Shown here: positions 51,013 to 59,421 of the stretch, piece after piece
Layout: every line of letters starts with the position of its first letter
How positions within the stretch are numbered: the stretch's first letter is position 1
From: JANNXQ01 sp038238555
GTDB lineage: Bacteria; Verrucomicrobiota; Verrucomicrobiia; Chthoniobacterales; Chthoniobacteraceae
Direction: 5' to 3'
Assembly: GCA_038238555.1 (NCBI GenBank)
Contig: JBBRXP010000002.1
Coordinates: 1-64,000, forward strand
DNA length: 64,000 nucleotides
The notes under the pieces: model-generated
What the model was told of the DNA's origin: nothing
The model's database searches: none
Seen by the model: the letters and a program-made list of their open reading frames with translations, nothing else
Translations under genes and position numbers: made by a program

Positions 51013-52727
51013 AATTCACCCCCGCCGTCATTGAAATGCACCTCCGATTTTTACCCGTCTCATTCGTTTTCACGCTGCTCTCGCTCGCGCGTGCGACGGT
51101 ATTTTCCGCGCAGCCGCCGCTCGATCTCGGCGGCCAGCACGCCAGCACGCCCGGCGCGCCGAGTTACTTTCCCAATGCCGCGGTGACGCTGCCCGATGGC
51201 GCGCTCGAATCCTTTTTCCGGCGCGGCGGCAGGGGCGGCGTCTCGATTTTCCGCGTTCGCTCGGAAGATAATGCACGCACCTGGTCCGCGCCCGAGGCCA
51301 TCGTGCAGCTCAGCGAGGGAATTTGGGGCGGGCCGGTGCCGCTGCTCGATCGAGAGGGCGAGATTCACTTCGTCATTCCCAAAGCGCGCGGCACCGGGCG
51401 CAAGCCCGGCGTGGACCGCTTCATCGATCTCCATCACCTGCGCTCGACCGGCGGACGCGCGCAATGGACCGAGCCCGCGCGCATCTTCGAGGGCTACGTC
51501 GGCTCGCTGCAAGGGGTCTTTCAGCTCAAGAGCGGCCGCATCCTCGTGCCCTTCGCCGATTGGCAGCCGGGCGTGCCCGCCGCGCCGCCGACCGGCCCGG
51601 AAGTGACCACGTGCCTGTATTCCGACGACGCCGGAAAATCCTGGCAGCGCTCGCCCGCGCGACTCACCGCGCCGGTTCACGAGGGCTACAACGGCTCGAA
51701 CTACGGCGCGTGCGAACCGTCGCTCATCGAGCTCGAAAATGGCCGCGTGTGGATGCTCATCCGCACGCAGGATGGATTTCTTTACGAATCCTTTTCGCGC
51801 GACGGCGCGGATTGGTCCGAGGCGAAACGCTCGCGTTTTCCCTCGTCGAATTCGCCCACCTTTCCCGTGCGCCTGCCGGACGGGCGCATCGTGCTTTTTT
51901 GGAACAACTGCGCGACGCCGCCGCGCGTGGGCAAGGACGGCGTCTATGGCGGACGCGATGCGCTGCACGCCGCGATCTCGGCGGATGAAGGCAAAACGTG
52001 GCGCGGCTTTCGCGAAGTCTATCGCGACCCGAAGCGCAACGGCTCGCCGCCGAAAGACGGCGACCGCGGCACCACCTACCCGCACGCGACGGCGACGCAA
52101 GATGGGAAGATCGTGCTCGTCTCCGGCCAGGGCGTCGATCAGCGGCGGCGCTTTCTTATCGAGCCGGACTGGCTGCTGGAAAAATCCGTCGAGTCGAATT
52201 TCGAGAGCATCGAGCCGTGGCACCTCTTCAAGAGTTTCGGCAAGCCCGCGCGCTACTGGCGCGACCGCGTGCAAGGCCCCGACCTCATCGCGCATCCCGA
52301 CAAGCCGGGCGCGAAAGTGCTGCACCTCCGCCGTCCCGACGAGCGCGATGCGGATGGCGCGTCGCTCAACTTTCCCGCCGGCGAGCGCGGCTTGGTCACG
52401 CTGCGACTGCGCGCGCAGCCGGGCTTCGCGGGCGCGATCGTCGCGCTCACCGACCGTTTTTTTGATCCGTGCGACGACACCGGGGAGCAGCTCGCAGCGT
52501 TTGCGTGGAAGGTGGAGATGGAGCCAGGCGCGTGGCACACCGTGGCGCTCGCATGGGATCGCGCGAAGCAGCGCTGCGCCGTGCAAGTGGACGGCCAGCC
52601 CGCGACCACGCTGGATCAGCGGCAGCCCGCGCCGAATGGCCTGAGCTACCTGCGCCTGCGCTCGACGGCCGCCGCCGTGGACACCGCGGGCCTGCTCATC
52701 GAATCCGTGAAAGTGGAGATCGAATGA
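51009..52727 (+). CDS. Sialidase/BNR-type secreted protein with C-terminal LamG-like domain
   Basis: This 572-residue protein has a signal-like segment (MHLRFLPVSFVFTLLSLARA; start may be ATG 51009 or 51036). Six-bladed sialidase-like propeller motifs include VSIFRVRSEDNARTWSAPEA, VTTCLYSDDAGKSWQRSP and LHAAISADEGKTWRGFREVY (S-x-D-x-G-x-T/S-W Asp boxes), and YNGSNYGACEPSLIELENGR. The last 170 residues look like a concanavalin-fold domain (LVTLRLRAQPGFAGAIVALT). It probably cleaves or binds acidic sugars. It starts four bases inside the preceding deleted sulfatase frame and shares ATGA with the next gene. Confidence 0.8.
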   Translation: MKFTPAVIEMHLRFLPVSFVFTLLSLARATVFSAQPPLDLGGQHASTPGAPSYFPNAAVTLPDGALESFFRRGGRGGVSIFRVRSEDNARTWSAPEAIVQLSEGIWGGPVPLLDREGEIHFVIPKARGTGRKPGVDRFIDLHHLRSTGGRAQWTEPARIFEGYVGSLQGVFQLKSGRILVPFADWQPGVPAAPPTGPEVTTCLYSDDAGKSWQRSPARLTAPVHEGYNGSNYGACEPSLIELENGRVWMLIRTQDGFLYESFSRDGADWSEAKRSRFPSSNSPTFPVRLPDGRIVLFWNNCATPPRVGKDGVYGGRDALHAAISADEGKTWRGFREVYRDPKRNGSPPKDGDRGTTYPHATATQDGKIVLVSGQGVDQRRRFLIEPDWLLEKSVESNFESIEPWHLFKSFGKPARYWRDRVQGPDLIAHPDKPGAKVLHLRRPDERDADGASLNFPAGERGLVTLRLRAQPGFAGAIVALTDRFFDPCDDTGEQLAAFAWKVEMEPGAWHTVALAWDRAKQRCAVQVDGQPATTLDQRQPAPNGLSYLRLRSTAAAVDTAGLLIESVKVEIE

Positions 52728-53722
52728 AGCGCCTCGTCTTTTTCGCACTGCTCACTTTTTGCAGCCTCGCGTCCGCCGCCGAACTCGGGCTGATGCACAA
52801 CTTCGATGGCGATCTTTCCTTCAGCGGCGCCACGCCCGCGCAATCGAAAGCGCGGGTCGAGCAGCTCATCGACGAGGTGGCTCGCGGGCCGGTGAAGACG
52901 GTGATGTGGAGCATCGGCGCGGGCTCCGACATTCTCTACTACCAGACGGAAGTCGCCAGCACGTGGGGCTGGCGCACGACGAAATACAATGACGATCCGA
53001 AATGGAAGTCCCGCATCGAGCGCTGCCGCGCGACCACCGCGGCGGGCCTCGACGCGCCGCGCATCGTCGGCGAGCGCTGCCGCGAGCGCGGGCTGAAATT
53101 TTTCCCGTTCTACCGCATGAACGACGCGCACTTCACCACCGATCCGCTGGAGTATCCGCTCACGGGAAAATTTTGGATCGAGCATCAGGATGCGACCCTC
53201 GGCGCGTCGCCGGTCGCGGGCTTCGAGGGCTACCGCCACTTGCTGAATTTCGCACGCGATGAAGTGCGGGCTCACCGCCTCGCGGTCATCTTCGAGGCGA
53301 TGGATCGTTATGCCGATTTGATGGACGGCTTCGAGCTCGACTTCAATCGCTTCCAGATTTTCTTCGCGCCCGGCGAAACTGATAAGCACGCGCACTTGAT
53401 CACCGAAATGGTCGCGCAAGTCCGGCAGCGGTTGAATGCGATCGCGTCGAAACAAGGCCGCCCGATGACGCTCGTGGTGCGCGTGCCGCCGGCGATGCAC
53501 AACTGCGCGTGGTCCGGCCTCGACGTGGGAGCGTGGATGCGGCAGGGGCTGGTGGATGTGATCATCCCCGCGCAATTGATGACGCTCGCGCACGCCGCGA
53601 GTGATAAGCCGCTCCAACTCGTCGAAGCGGAAATCGGGATTCTCATCGAACCCGTCAAAAACGTTCTACGATCTCGCGACCGATCTGGGCAAAACGAAAA
53701 ACTTGTGGAGGGACAAGACTGA
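52724..53722 (+). pseudogene. TIM-barrel glycoside-hydrolase-like protein, C-terminally truncated
   Basis: The frame has a signal peptide (MKRLVFFALLTFCSLASAAE) and then a barrel-like sequence: LMHNFDGDLSFSGATPAQSK, VMWSIGAGSDILYYQTEVAS, RERGLKFFPFYRMNDAHFTT and YADLMDGFELDFNRFQIFFA, in which GFELDFNR may be an active-site strand. It resembles secreted glycoside-hydrolase-like proteins of PVC bacteria, but no specific family is assigned. From about 53650 (after EIGILIEP) it becomes nonsense (VKNVLRSRDRSGQNEKLVEG), while another frame takes over as a sulfatase tail. The barrel is therefore incomplete. Confidence 0.65.
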
Positions 53723-53849
53723 GTTCGTCGCGAAACTCACCGCGCAAAAGGAAAAGCTCGCCGCCGCGCATCCCAATGACGTGCCGGTAAAATGGCGGCG
53801 CTTCCTCGCACCCGCTTCACCGGAAAGGAAACCAGCCGTCGCCGACTAA
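53656..53849 (+). pseudogene. Sulfatase C-terminal relic
   Basis: In the frame ending TAA at 53847-53849 the sequence reads SKTFYDLATDLGKTKNLWRD, KTEFVAKLTAQKEKLAAAHP and a basic tail. F-Y-D-L-A-x-D-x-G-x-x-x-N-L is the usual C-terminal sulfatase block (compare LYDLQDDPWEFHNLAAAPEH in another window sulfatase). No sulfatase N-terminus precedes it; it is attached to the truncated glycoside-hydrolase-like gene. Confidence 0.6.
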
Positions 53850-53857
53850 ACCGAACC

Positions 53858-55303
53858 ATGACCATGCAAACTCACGACCTCACCCGCCGCCAATTTTTCG
53901 GCCGCACCGCCACCGGCATCGGCGCCCTCGCGCTGGCTTCGCTGCTCAACGAGCGCGCCGCCGCCGCCGCGACCACCGGCGTGCCGGGCATTCTTTCACA
54001 GACGCATTTCCCGCCGCGCGCGAAACGGATCATTTACCTCTTCATGCAAGGCGGGCCGTCGCAGATGGATTTGTTCGATCCCAAGCCGGGGCTGGCGAAG
54101 CGGCATGGCGAGGACTTGCCGGAGTCGATCCGCAAGGGCCAGCGCATCACCGGCATGACGGCGAAGCAGTCGTCGCTGCCGGTCGCGCCGTCGCCGTTCA
54201 AGTTTGCGCAGCACGGAAAGAGCGGCGCGTGGGTGAGCGCACTACTGCCGCACACGGCGAAAGCGGCGGACGATTTATGCTTCATCCGCTCGGTGAACTC
54301 CGAGCAGATCAATCACGATCCGGCGATCACCTTCATGCAGACCGGCCACCAGTTGCCGGGGCGCCCGAGTTTCGGCAGTTGGATGAGCTACGGCCTCGGC
54401 ACGGAGAACAGCGACCTGCCGGCGTTCGTCGTGCTGACATCGCGCGGCAGCGCGGTGTCGCCAGCGGATCCTTTGTTTGCGCGGCTTTGGGGCTCGGCGT
54501 TTCTGCCCTCGAGTCATCAAGGCGTGAGCTTCCGCTCGAGCGGCGATCCGGTGCTTTACTTGTCGAATCCCGACGGCGTGACGAGCGACGACCGGCGGCG
54601 GATGCTCGACACCTTGGGGAAACTAAATCGCGCGGAACAAGCCGAGGCGCTCGACCCGGAGATCGACACACGCATCGCCCAATACGAGATGGCGTATCGG
54701 ATGCAGAGCTCGGTGCCGGAGCTGACCGATTTGAAAAGCGAACCGGCGGAAACTTTCGCGCTCTATGGCGAAGAGGCGCGCAAGCCCGGCAGCTTCGCGG
54801 CGAATTGCCTGCTCGCGCGCCGGCTCGCGGAGCGCGGCTGCCGCTTCATCCAGCTCTACCACCGCGGCTGGGATCAGCACTACAACCTCCCGACCAATCT
54901 CGCGCTGCAAAGCCACGACGTGGATCAGCCCAGCGCCGCGCTCATCGCCGATTTGAAACAGCGCGGCTTGCTCGACGACACGCTCGTCGTATGGGGCGGC
55001 GAATTCGGCCGCACCACTTACAGCCAGGGCAAGCTGACCTCGACAAACTTCGGCCGCGATCATCACGGTCGCTGCTTCACGATGTGGATGGCCGGCGGCG
55101 GCGTGAAACCGGGCATGACTTACGGTGAGACCGACGACTACTGCTACAGCGTGGTGCGTGACTCGATGCACGTTCACGATTTGAACGCGACGATCCTCCG
55201 CTGCTTCGGAGTGGATCACACGAAGCTGACCTTCAAATTCCAAGGCCGCCGCTACCGGCTCACCGACGTGGAAGGCAAGGTCGCGGAGAAAATTCTGGCC
55301 TGA
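53858..55303 (+). CDS. DUF1501 family protein (Tat-exported)
   Basis: This 481-residue protein has a Tat signal (THDLTRRQFFGRTATGIGAL) and the DUF1501 core: RIIYLFMQGGPSQMDLFDPK, PFKFAQHGKSGAWVSALLPH, FIRSVNSEQINHDPAITFMQ and VVWGGEFGRTTYSQGK, ending HGRCFTMWMAGGGVKPGMTY. This fold is related to sulfatases/alkaline phosphatases and lacks a known enzymatic role. In PVC genomes it is nearly always encoded next to a PSCyt/PSD1 protein, with which it should work. It is preceded at once by the sulfatase relic. Confidence 0.92.
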   Translation: MTMQTHDLTRRQFFGRTATGIGALALASLLNERAAAAATTGVPGILSQTHFPPRAKRIIYLFMQGGPSQMDLFDPKPGLAKRHGEDLPESIRKGQRITGMTAKQSSLPVAPSPFKFAQHGKSGAWVSALLPHTAKAADDLCFIRSVNSEQINHDPAITFMQTGHQLPGRPSFGSWMSYGLGTENSDLPAFVVLTSRGSAVSPADPLFARLWGSAFLPSSHQGVSFRSSGDPVLYLSNPDGVTSDDRRRMLDTLGKLNRAEQAEALDPEIDTRIAQYEMAYRMQSSVPELTDLKSEPAETFALYGEEARKPGSFAANCLLARRLAERGCRFIQLYHRGWDQHYNLPTNLALQSHDVDQPSAALIADLKQRGLLDDTLVVWGGEFGRTTYSQGKLTSTNFGRDHHGRCFTMWMAGGGVKPGMTYGETDDYCYSVVRDSMHVHDLNATILRCFGVDHTKLTFKFQGRRYRLTDVEGKVAEKILA

Positions 55304-55335
55304 CGGCTCCGACTGAACTGAACTCGCCTGCCAGA

Positions 55336-55470
55336 ACGCAAATTCTGATCGTCGGCGCCCGGATCGGGAGGTCTCTCACTGGCGCTTGCGCTCCGCAGAA
55401 ACGGCGTCAACGCGACCATCTGGGAAAGGGCGCCGCAGCTTCGCGAAAGGGCTTCGGGGTGCGCGCACCT
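55336..55470 (+). pseudogene. FAD-dependent monooxygenase N-terminal relic, frameshifted
   Basis: The plus strand reads QILIVGARIG and then, one base further on, GGLSLALALRRNGVNATIWE followed by RAPQLRE. Together this is the FAD-binding beta-alpha-beta unit of a PHBH-type monooxygenase (I-V-G-A-G-I-G-G-L-x-x-A-x-x-L). An extra A near 55369 breaks the frame and a G to R change lies in the glycine loop. Nothing else of the gene remains before the nuclease-type gene. Confidence 0.65.
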
Positions 55471-55511
55471 GCTTCTCAGGTTTCACTCCAAATTCGTCAT
55501 TCGTTCGGTGC

Positions 55512-55973
55512 CTACGCCTCGCTCTCGCCCTGCTGGCCTTCCTCGAGCTGGCGCAGCACGTCGCTGCGATCGTCCACTTCCTCCCACACGTCGCGGCTTA
55601 CGTAGATGGGGGCGCTTTGGGAAATGGCCAGGGCGATGCAATCGCTCGGGCGGCCGTCGAGCTCGATGATCTTTTTTTCGTGGAGCTCATTCTGCGCGCT
55701 GATGATGAGGCGCGCGAAATACGTCTCAGTCTTGAGATCGTTGATGATGACGCGCTCGACCTTGGCGCCGAGCGCGGCGAGGAGATGGCCGATGAGATCG
55801 TGCGTGAGCGGGCGCTCCTTGGGCGTGTGATTCATGAACATGGCGATGGCCGTGCCCACGCTCTCATCCACGTAGATGACGAATACTTTCTCGTCGTTGC
55901 CGACGAAGACGGCGCGTCCCGCATTGAAGGGCAGGACGGTGCGGATTTCGACGGGGACGACGGCTTTGCTCAT
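55512..55973 (-). CDS. Bifunctional nuclease-domain protein (BFN, DUF151)
   Basis: This 153-residue protein reads VVPVEIRTVLPFNAGRAVFV, then KVFVIYVDESVGTAIAMFMN, RPLTHDLIGHLLAALGAKVE and LDGRPSDCIALAISQSAPIY, the complete BFN/DUF151 pattern (G-R-P-S-D-A motif). Members have DNase and RNase activity in some plants and bacteria and are broadly conserved. Start at 55973, ATG at MSKAVV. Its promoter lies in the divergent region next to a large palindrome. The acidic tail (EEGQQGESEA) is unusual but not informative. Confidence 0.9.
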   Translation of the reverse strand: MSKAVVPVEIRTVLPFNAGRAVFVGNDEKVFVIYVDESVGTAIAMFMNHTPKERPLTHDLIGHLLAALGAKVERVIINDLKTETYFARLIISAQNELHEKKIIELDGRPSDCIALAISQSAPIYVSRDVWEEVDDRSDVLRQLEEGQQGESEA

Positions 55974-56005
55974 GCGCGGAGAATGTGGGCGGCGAAGTGG
56001 AATGT

Positions 56006-56119
56006 GGAAAGTGAAAGTTGAGTGTTGAGTGTTGAGTGTTGAGTGGCGCTCCGCTTTTGTGCCACGCGCGGCTTGAAAAAAGGCGCCACTCAACTCTCAA
56101 CACTCAACTTTCACTTTCC
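56006..56119. repeat. Large imperfect palindrome with TGTTGAG heptamers
   Basis: Left arm at 56006-56049 begins GGAAAGTGAAAGTTGAG and carries successive TGTTGAG heptamers before TGGCGC. Right arm at 56083-56119 is its inverse, one heptamer shorter with one mismatch (GCGCCACTCAACTCTCAAC... reversed order). The loop is 33 bases. It sits between the divergent nuclease and speA genes, and its right end is 3 bases before the speA ATG. Confidence 0.85.
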
Positions 56120-56122
56120 GCC

Positions 56123-58060
56123 ATGCAGACTTGGGATATTCCCGCCGCCATTTCCCTCTACAATATCGACCGCTGGGGGCTGGGATATTTTACGATCAAT
56201 GAGCGCGGGAATATTGCGATCAATCCCACGCAGGAATGCAAGACGCCCATCGACATCATGGAGCTCATGGCTGAGGCGCGCAGTGAGTATGGGCTTGGGT
56301 TTCCGATGGTGCTGCGCTTTCAGGATCTGCTGCACCACCGGGTCATCCGCATCAATAAGGCGTTTGCGGATGCCATCGCGGAGGCGGGTTATCGCGGCGT
56401 TTATCGCGGCGTGTTTCCCATCAAGGTCAACCAACTGCGCGAGGTGGTGGAAGAGATCATGGCGGCGGGTGAGCCGTTTAATTTCGGGATCGAAGCGGGG
56501 AGCAAACCGGAGCTGCTCGCGGCGCTGGCCATTCACAAGGATCCCGAGTCGCTCATCATCTGCAATGGCTACAAGGATTCGCTCTTCATCCAGAATGCGC
56601 TGCTCGGGCGCAAGCTCGGGAAGAAGGTCATCATGGTGGTCGAGAAGCTCGAGGAGCTCGCGGAAATCCTGCGCGTGTCGCGCGAGGTGGGCGTGGAGCC
56701 GATGATCGGCATCCGCGTGCGGCTCTCGGCCAAGGGCGGCGGCAAGTGGGCCACGAGCGGCGGAGAGAATGCGAAGTTTGGGCTGAGCACCGCGGACCTC
56801 GTGGCGGCGAGCGAGATGCTCAAGCGCGAGAGGATGCCGCACGTGCTCAAGCTCGTACACTTTCACGTGGGCTCGCAGGTGCCGGACATCGGCATCATCA
56901 AGCGCGCGGTACGCGAAGCGGCGCGCTTTTACGCGAAGCTCGCGAAGATGGGGCACGAGCTGGGCTACCTCGATGTCGGCGGCGGACTCGGCGTGGATTA
57001 CGACGGCTCGCGCACGGCCTTCGATAGCTCGGTCAATTACTCCCTCAACGAATACGCGCGCGACATCATCTACAACGTGATGGACGTGTGCGACGCCGAG
57101 AAAGTGGCGCACCCCGTGATCGTGAGCGAGAGCGGGCGCGCGATCGTGGCGCATCATTCCGTGCTCATCGTCGAAGCATTTGGCTCGATTGAAAAAGACA
57201 CCGCGCGCATCGCCGTGGAGCCGCGCGAGGGCGACCCGAAATTGCTGGCCGACATCCTCGACATCCAGCGCAGCCTTACGCCGCAGAACCGCATGGAGTC
57301 GCTCCACGACGCGCAGCAGATCAAGGAACAAGCGCAGTCGATGTTCGACCTCGGGCTGCTCGAACTCGAGAGCAAGGCGAAGATCGAGACGGTCTATTGG
57401 CAGCTCGCGCACCGGGTCGTCGAGTTTTGCGCCGGCATGAAATACGTGCCCGACGAAGTGAAGGATCTCGAGGTCGCGCTCGGCGATCAATTCGTCTGCA
57501 ACTTTTCCGTTTTCCAATCGCTGCTCGATCACTGGGCGCTCGGCCAGCTCTTCCCCGTCATGCCCATTCATCGGCTCAATGAATTCCCCGAGCGGCAGGG
57601 CACGCTGGTGGATATCACCTGCGACAGCGACGGCAAGGTGAGCAAATTTATCGACCTGCAAGACGTGAAGGACACGCTCCCGCTGCACAAGCTGCGGCCC
57701 GGCGAGCCTTACTACATCGGCATCTTCCTCATCGGCGCCTATCAAGACATCATGGGCGATCTGCACAACCTATTCGGCCGCGTGAATGAGGCGCACGTCT
57801 TCCTGGATGAAGACGAGGAGAGCGGCTGGTACATCGAAGAGACCATCGATGGCAGCACCATCGGCGAAGTCTTGCGCATGACGCAATGGAACGACACGGA
57901 CCTCTCGCGCATGGTGAAGGCGCAAGTGGATGCCGCCATCAAGAGCAACTGGCTCAAACCGAACGAAGCCATCCGGCTGCTCAATAGCTACGAGCGCGCG
58001 CTCAAGGGCTACACGTATCTACAGTTTGGCAACGGCCCGGCGGCAAGCCCCGCGGCGTAG
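56123..58060 (+). CDS. speA: Biosynthetic arginine decarboxylase
   Basis: This 645-residue PLP enzyme converts arginine to agmatine in polyamine synthesis. The PLP lysine is K101 in FPIKVNQLREVVEEIM. Later parts include VEPMIGIRVRLSAKGGGKWA, LKLVHFHVGSQVPDIGIIKR and YLDVGGGLGVDYDGSRTAF, all standard in SpeA, and IVSESGRAIVAHHSVLIVEA. Length matches the family (about 630-650). Start at ATG 56123 because the protein aligns from MQTWDIPAAI on; the open frame extends further into the palindrome. The palindrome covers the ribosome-binding region, so translation or mRNA structure may be affected. Confidence 0.95.
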   Translation: MQTWDIPAAISLYNIDRWGLGYFTINERGNIAINPTQECKTPIDIMELMAEARSEYGLGFPMVLRFQDLLHHRVIRINKAFADAIAEAGYRGVYRGVFPIKVNQLREVVEEIMAAGEPFNFGIEAGSKPELLAALAIHKDPESLIICNGYKDSLFIQNALLGRKLGKKVIMVVEKLEELAEILRVSREVGVEPMIGIRVRLSAKGGGKWATSGGENAKFGLSTADLVAASEMLKRERMPHVLKLVHFHVGSQVPDIGIIKRAVREAARFYAKLAKMGHELGYLDVGGGLGVDYDGSRTAFDSSVNYSLNEYARDIIYNVMDVCDAEKVAHPVIVSESGRAIVAHHSVLIVEAFGSIEKDTARIAVEPREGDPKLLADILDIQRSLTPQNRMESLHDAQQIKEQAQSMFDLGLLELESKAKIETVYWQLAHRVVEFCAGMKYVPDEVKDLEVALGDQFVCNFSVFQSLLDHWALGQLFPVMPIHRLNEFPERQGTLVDITCDSDGKVSKFIDLQDVKDTLPLHKLRPGEPYYIGIFLIGAYQDIMGDLHNLFGRVNEAHVFLDEDEESGWYIEETIDGSTIGEVLRMTQWNDTDLSRMVKAQVDAAIKSNWLKPNEAIRLLNSYERALKGYTYLQFGNGPAASPAA

Positions 58061-58131
58061 AGACGTCTATTGAGACTCGCGAAAGTGCTTATACTGCCGC
58101 GCATCAAGTTTTGTGAAGTGAGGCAGAATTC

Positions 58132-58159
58132 TTTGGCGTTTGAAGTTTGGCGTTTAGCG
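58132..58159. repeat. 7-bp periodic tract (TTTGGCG type)
   Basis: Four heptamers in exact phase: TTTGGCG, TTTGAAG, TTTGGCG, TTTAGCG. It lies just before copy C of the two-hairpin repeat in the 198-base gap between speA and the convergent GAPDH gene. A terminator for either gene is not evident. Confidence 0.65.
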
Positions 58160-58164
58160 GAGGT

Positions 58165-58209
58165 CCGGTGGCTTGCGCCACCGGCTAATTTCCATTCACC
58201 CTCCGGGTG
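58165..58209. repeat. Two-hairpin repeat, copy C
   Basis: First hairpin: CCGGTGGC (58165-58172), loop TTGC, GCCACCGG (58177-58184). Linker CTAATTTCC (58185-58193). Second hairpin: CACCC (58197-58201), loop TCC, GGGTG (58205-58209). It matches copy B in everything except the five paired bases on each side of the second stem. Confidence 0.85.
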
Positions 58210-58258
58210 GCAAAACGCGCGAACCAGTTTCGCGAGCAATGGAAGAGGGAAGAACGTT

Positions 58259-59311
58259 TCAACTTCCGCCCTTGCCCGCGATGAACTTCACGAGGTCCAC
58301 GCAGCGGTTGCTGTAACCCCATTCATTGTCATACCAGGAGATGAGCTTGAAGAATTTGCTGTTGAGCCCGATGCCACTGCCGGCGTCGAAGATCGAGGAG
58401 TGCGCGTCGTGGATGAAGTCGCTGCTCACCACTTCATCGGTGGTGTAGGCGAGGATGTCCCGGAGGTAAGTCTCGCTCGCCTTTTTCATGGCCGCGCAAA
58501 TCTCGGGGTAACTCGTCTCCTTCACCGTCCGCACCGTGAGATCGACCACCGAGACCGTGGGCGTAGGCACGCGGAAAGACATGCCGGTGAGCTTCCCCTG
58601 CACCTCGGGAATGGCGAGGCCCACGGCGCGCGCCGCGCCGGTCGTGCTCGGGATGATGTTGATGGCAGCGCTGCGTCCGCCCTTCCAATCTTTCTTCGAC
58701 GGCCCATCGACGGTCTTCTGCGTGGCGGTGTAGCTGTGGACGGTGGTCATGAGCCCTTCCTCGAAGCCGAAGCCTTCCTTGAGCAGCACGTGCACCACGG
58801 GCGCCAGGCAGTTGGTGGTGCAGCTCGCATTCGAGATGATGTGATGTTTGGCGGCGTCGTACTTCTCGTGGTTGACGCCCATGACCACGGTGATGTCCTC
58901 ATTCTTCCCAGGCGCGGAGATGAGGACTTTCTTTGCCCCGGCCGCAATGTGGCCGCGCGCCTTTTCGCCGTCGGTGAAGAGCCCCGTGCTCTCGACCACG
59001 AGCTCCACGCCGAGCGCTTTCCACGGCAGCGCCGCGGGGCCTTCCTTCACAGCCAGGCACTGGATCTCGTGGCCATCGACCACCAGCACATCGTCCTCGG
59101 CGACCGACGCGCCCGACTTCTTGCTCGAGACCTCCTCCTTCGCGCGCCCCTGCGTGGAGTCGTACTTCACGAGGTAGGCGAGATTGTCCGCCGGCACGAG
59201 GTCGTTGACTGCCACCACCTCGATCTCTTTGCCGAGAAGCCCCTGGTCGCAGATTGCCCGAAAGACGAGACGCCCGATTCGCCCGAAGCCATTGATGCCG
59301 ATTTTAATCAT
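58259..59311 (-). CDS. gap: Glyceraldehyde-3-phosphate dehydrogenase, type I
   Basis: This 350-residue enzyme uses NAD+ to oxidise glyceraldehyde 3-phosphate in glycolysis or the reverse. The N-terminus is KIGINGFGRIGRLVFRAICD (NAD-binding), the catalytic cysteine is C164 in SNASCTTNCLAPVVH, and DWKGGRSAAINIIPSTTGAA and SWYDNEWGYSNRCVDLVKFI are the usual phosphate and C-terminal parts. Length and motifs are normal. Start ATG 59311 at MIKIGING. No Shine-Dalgarno is evident upstream. It is convergent with speA. Confidence 0.97.
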   Translation of the reverse strand: MIKIGINGFGRIGRLVFRAICDQGLLGKEIEVVAVNDLVPADNLAYLVKYDSTQGRAKEEVSSKKSGASVAEDDVLVVDGHEIQCLAVKEGPAALPWKALGVELVVESTGLFTDGEKARGHIAAGAKKVLISAPGKNEDITVVMGVNHEKYDAAKHHIISNASCTTNCLAPVVHVLLKEGFGFEEGLMTTVHSYTATQKTVDGPSKKDWKGGRSAAINIIPSTTGAARAVGLAIPEVQGKLTGMSFRVPTPTVSVVDLTVRTVKETSYPEICAAMKKASETYLRDILAYTTDEVVSSDFIHDAHSSIFDAGSGIGLNSKFFKLISWYDNEWGYSNRCVDLVKFIAGKGGS

Positions 59312-59421
59312 GAAGGAGTGTAGTGGGTCTGCCGGAAAAAAGCAGGCGGTCAATAAATCGGGCGCGTCCGGGAGCGTCAACCACTCTTCGCGGCAGAGCA
59401 GCGTTGGGAAGGACAAGGAGT

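Noticed and set aside
56006..56119. Possible CRISPR-like array in the TGTTGAG tract
   Set aside because: The units are 7 bp without spacers and the two arms are inverted; no CRISPR array exists in the window.
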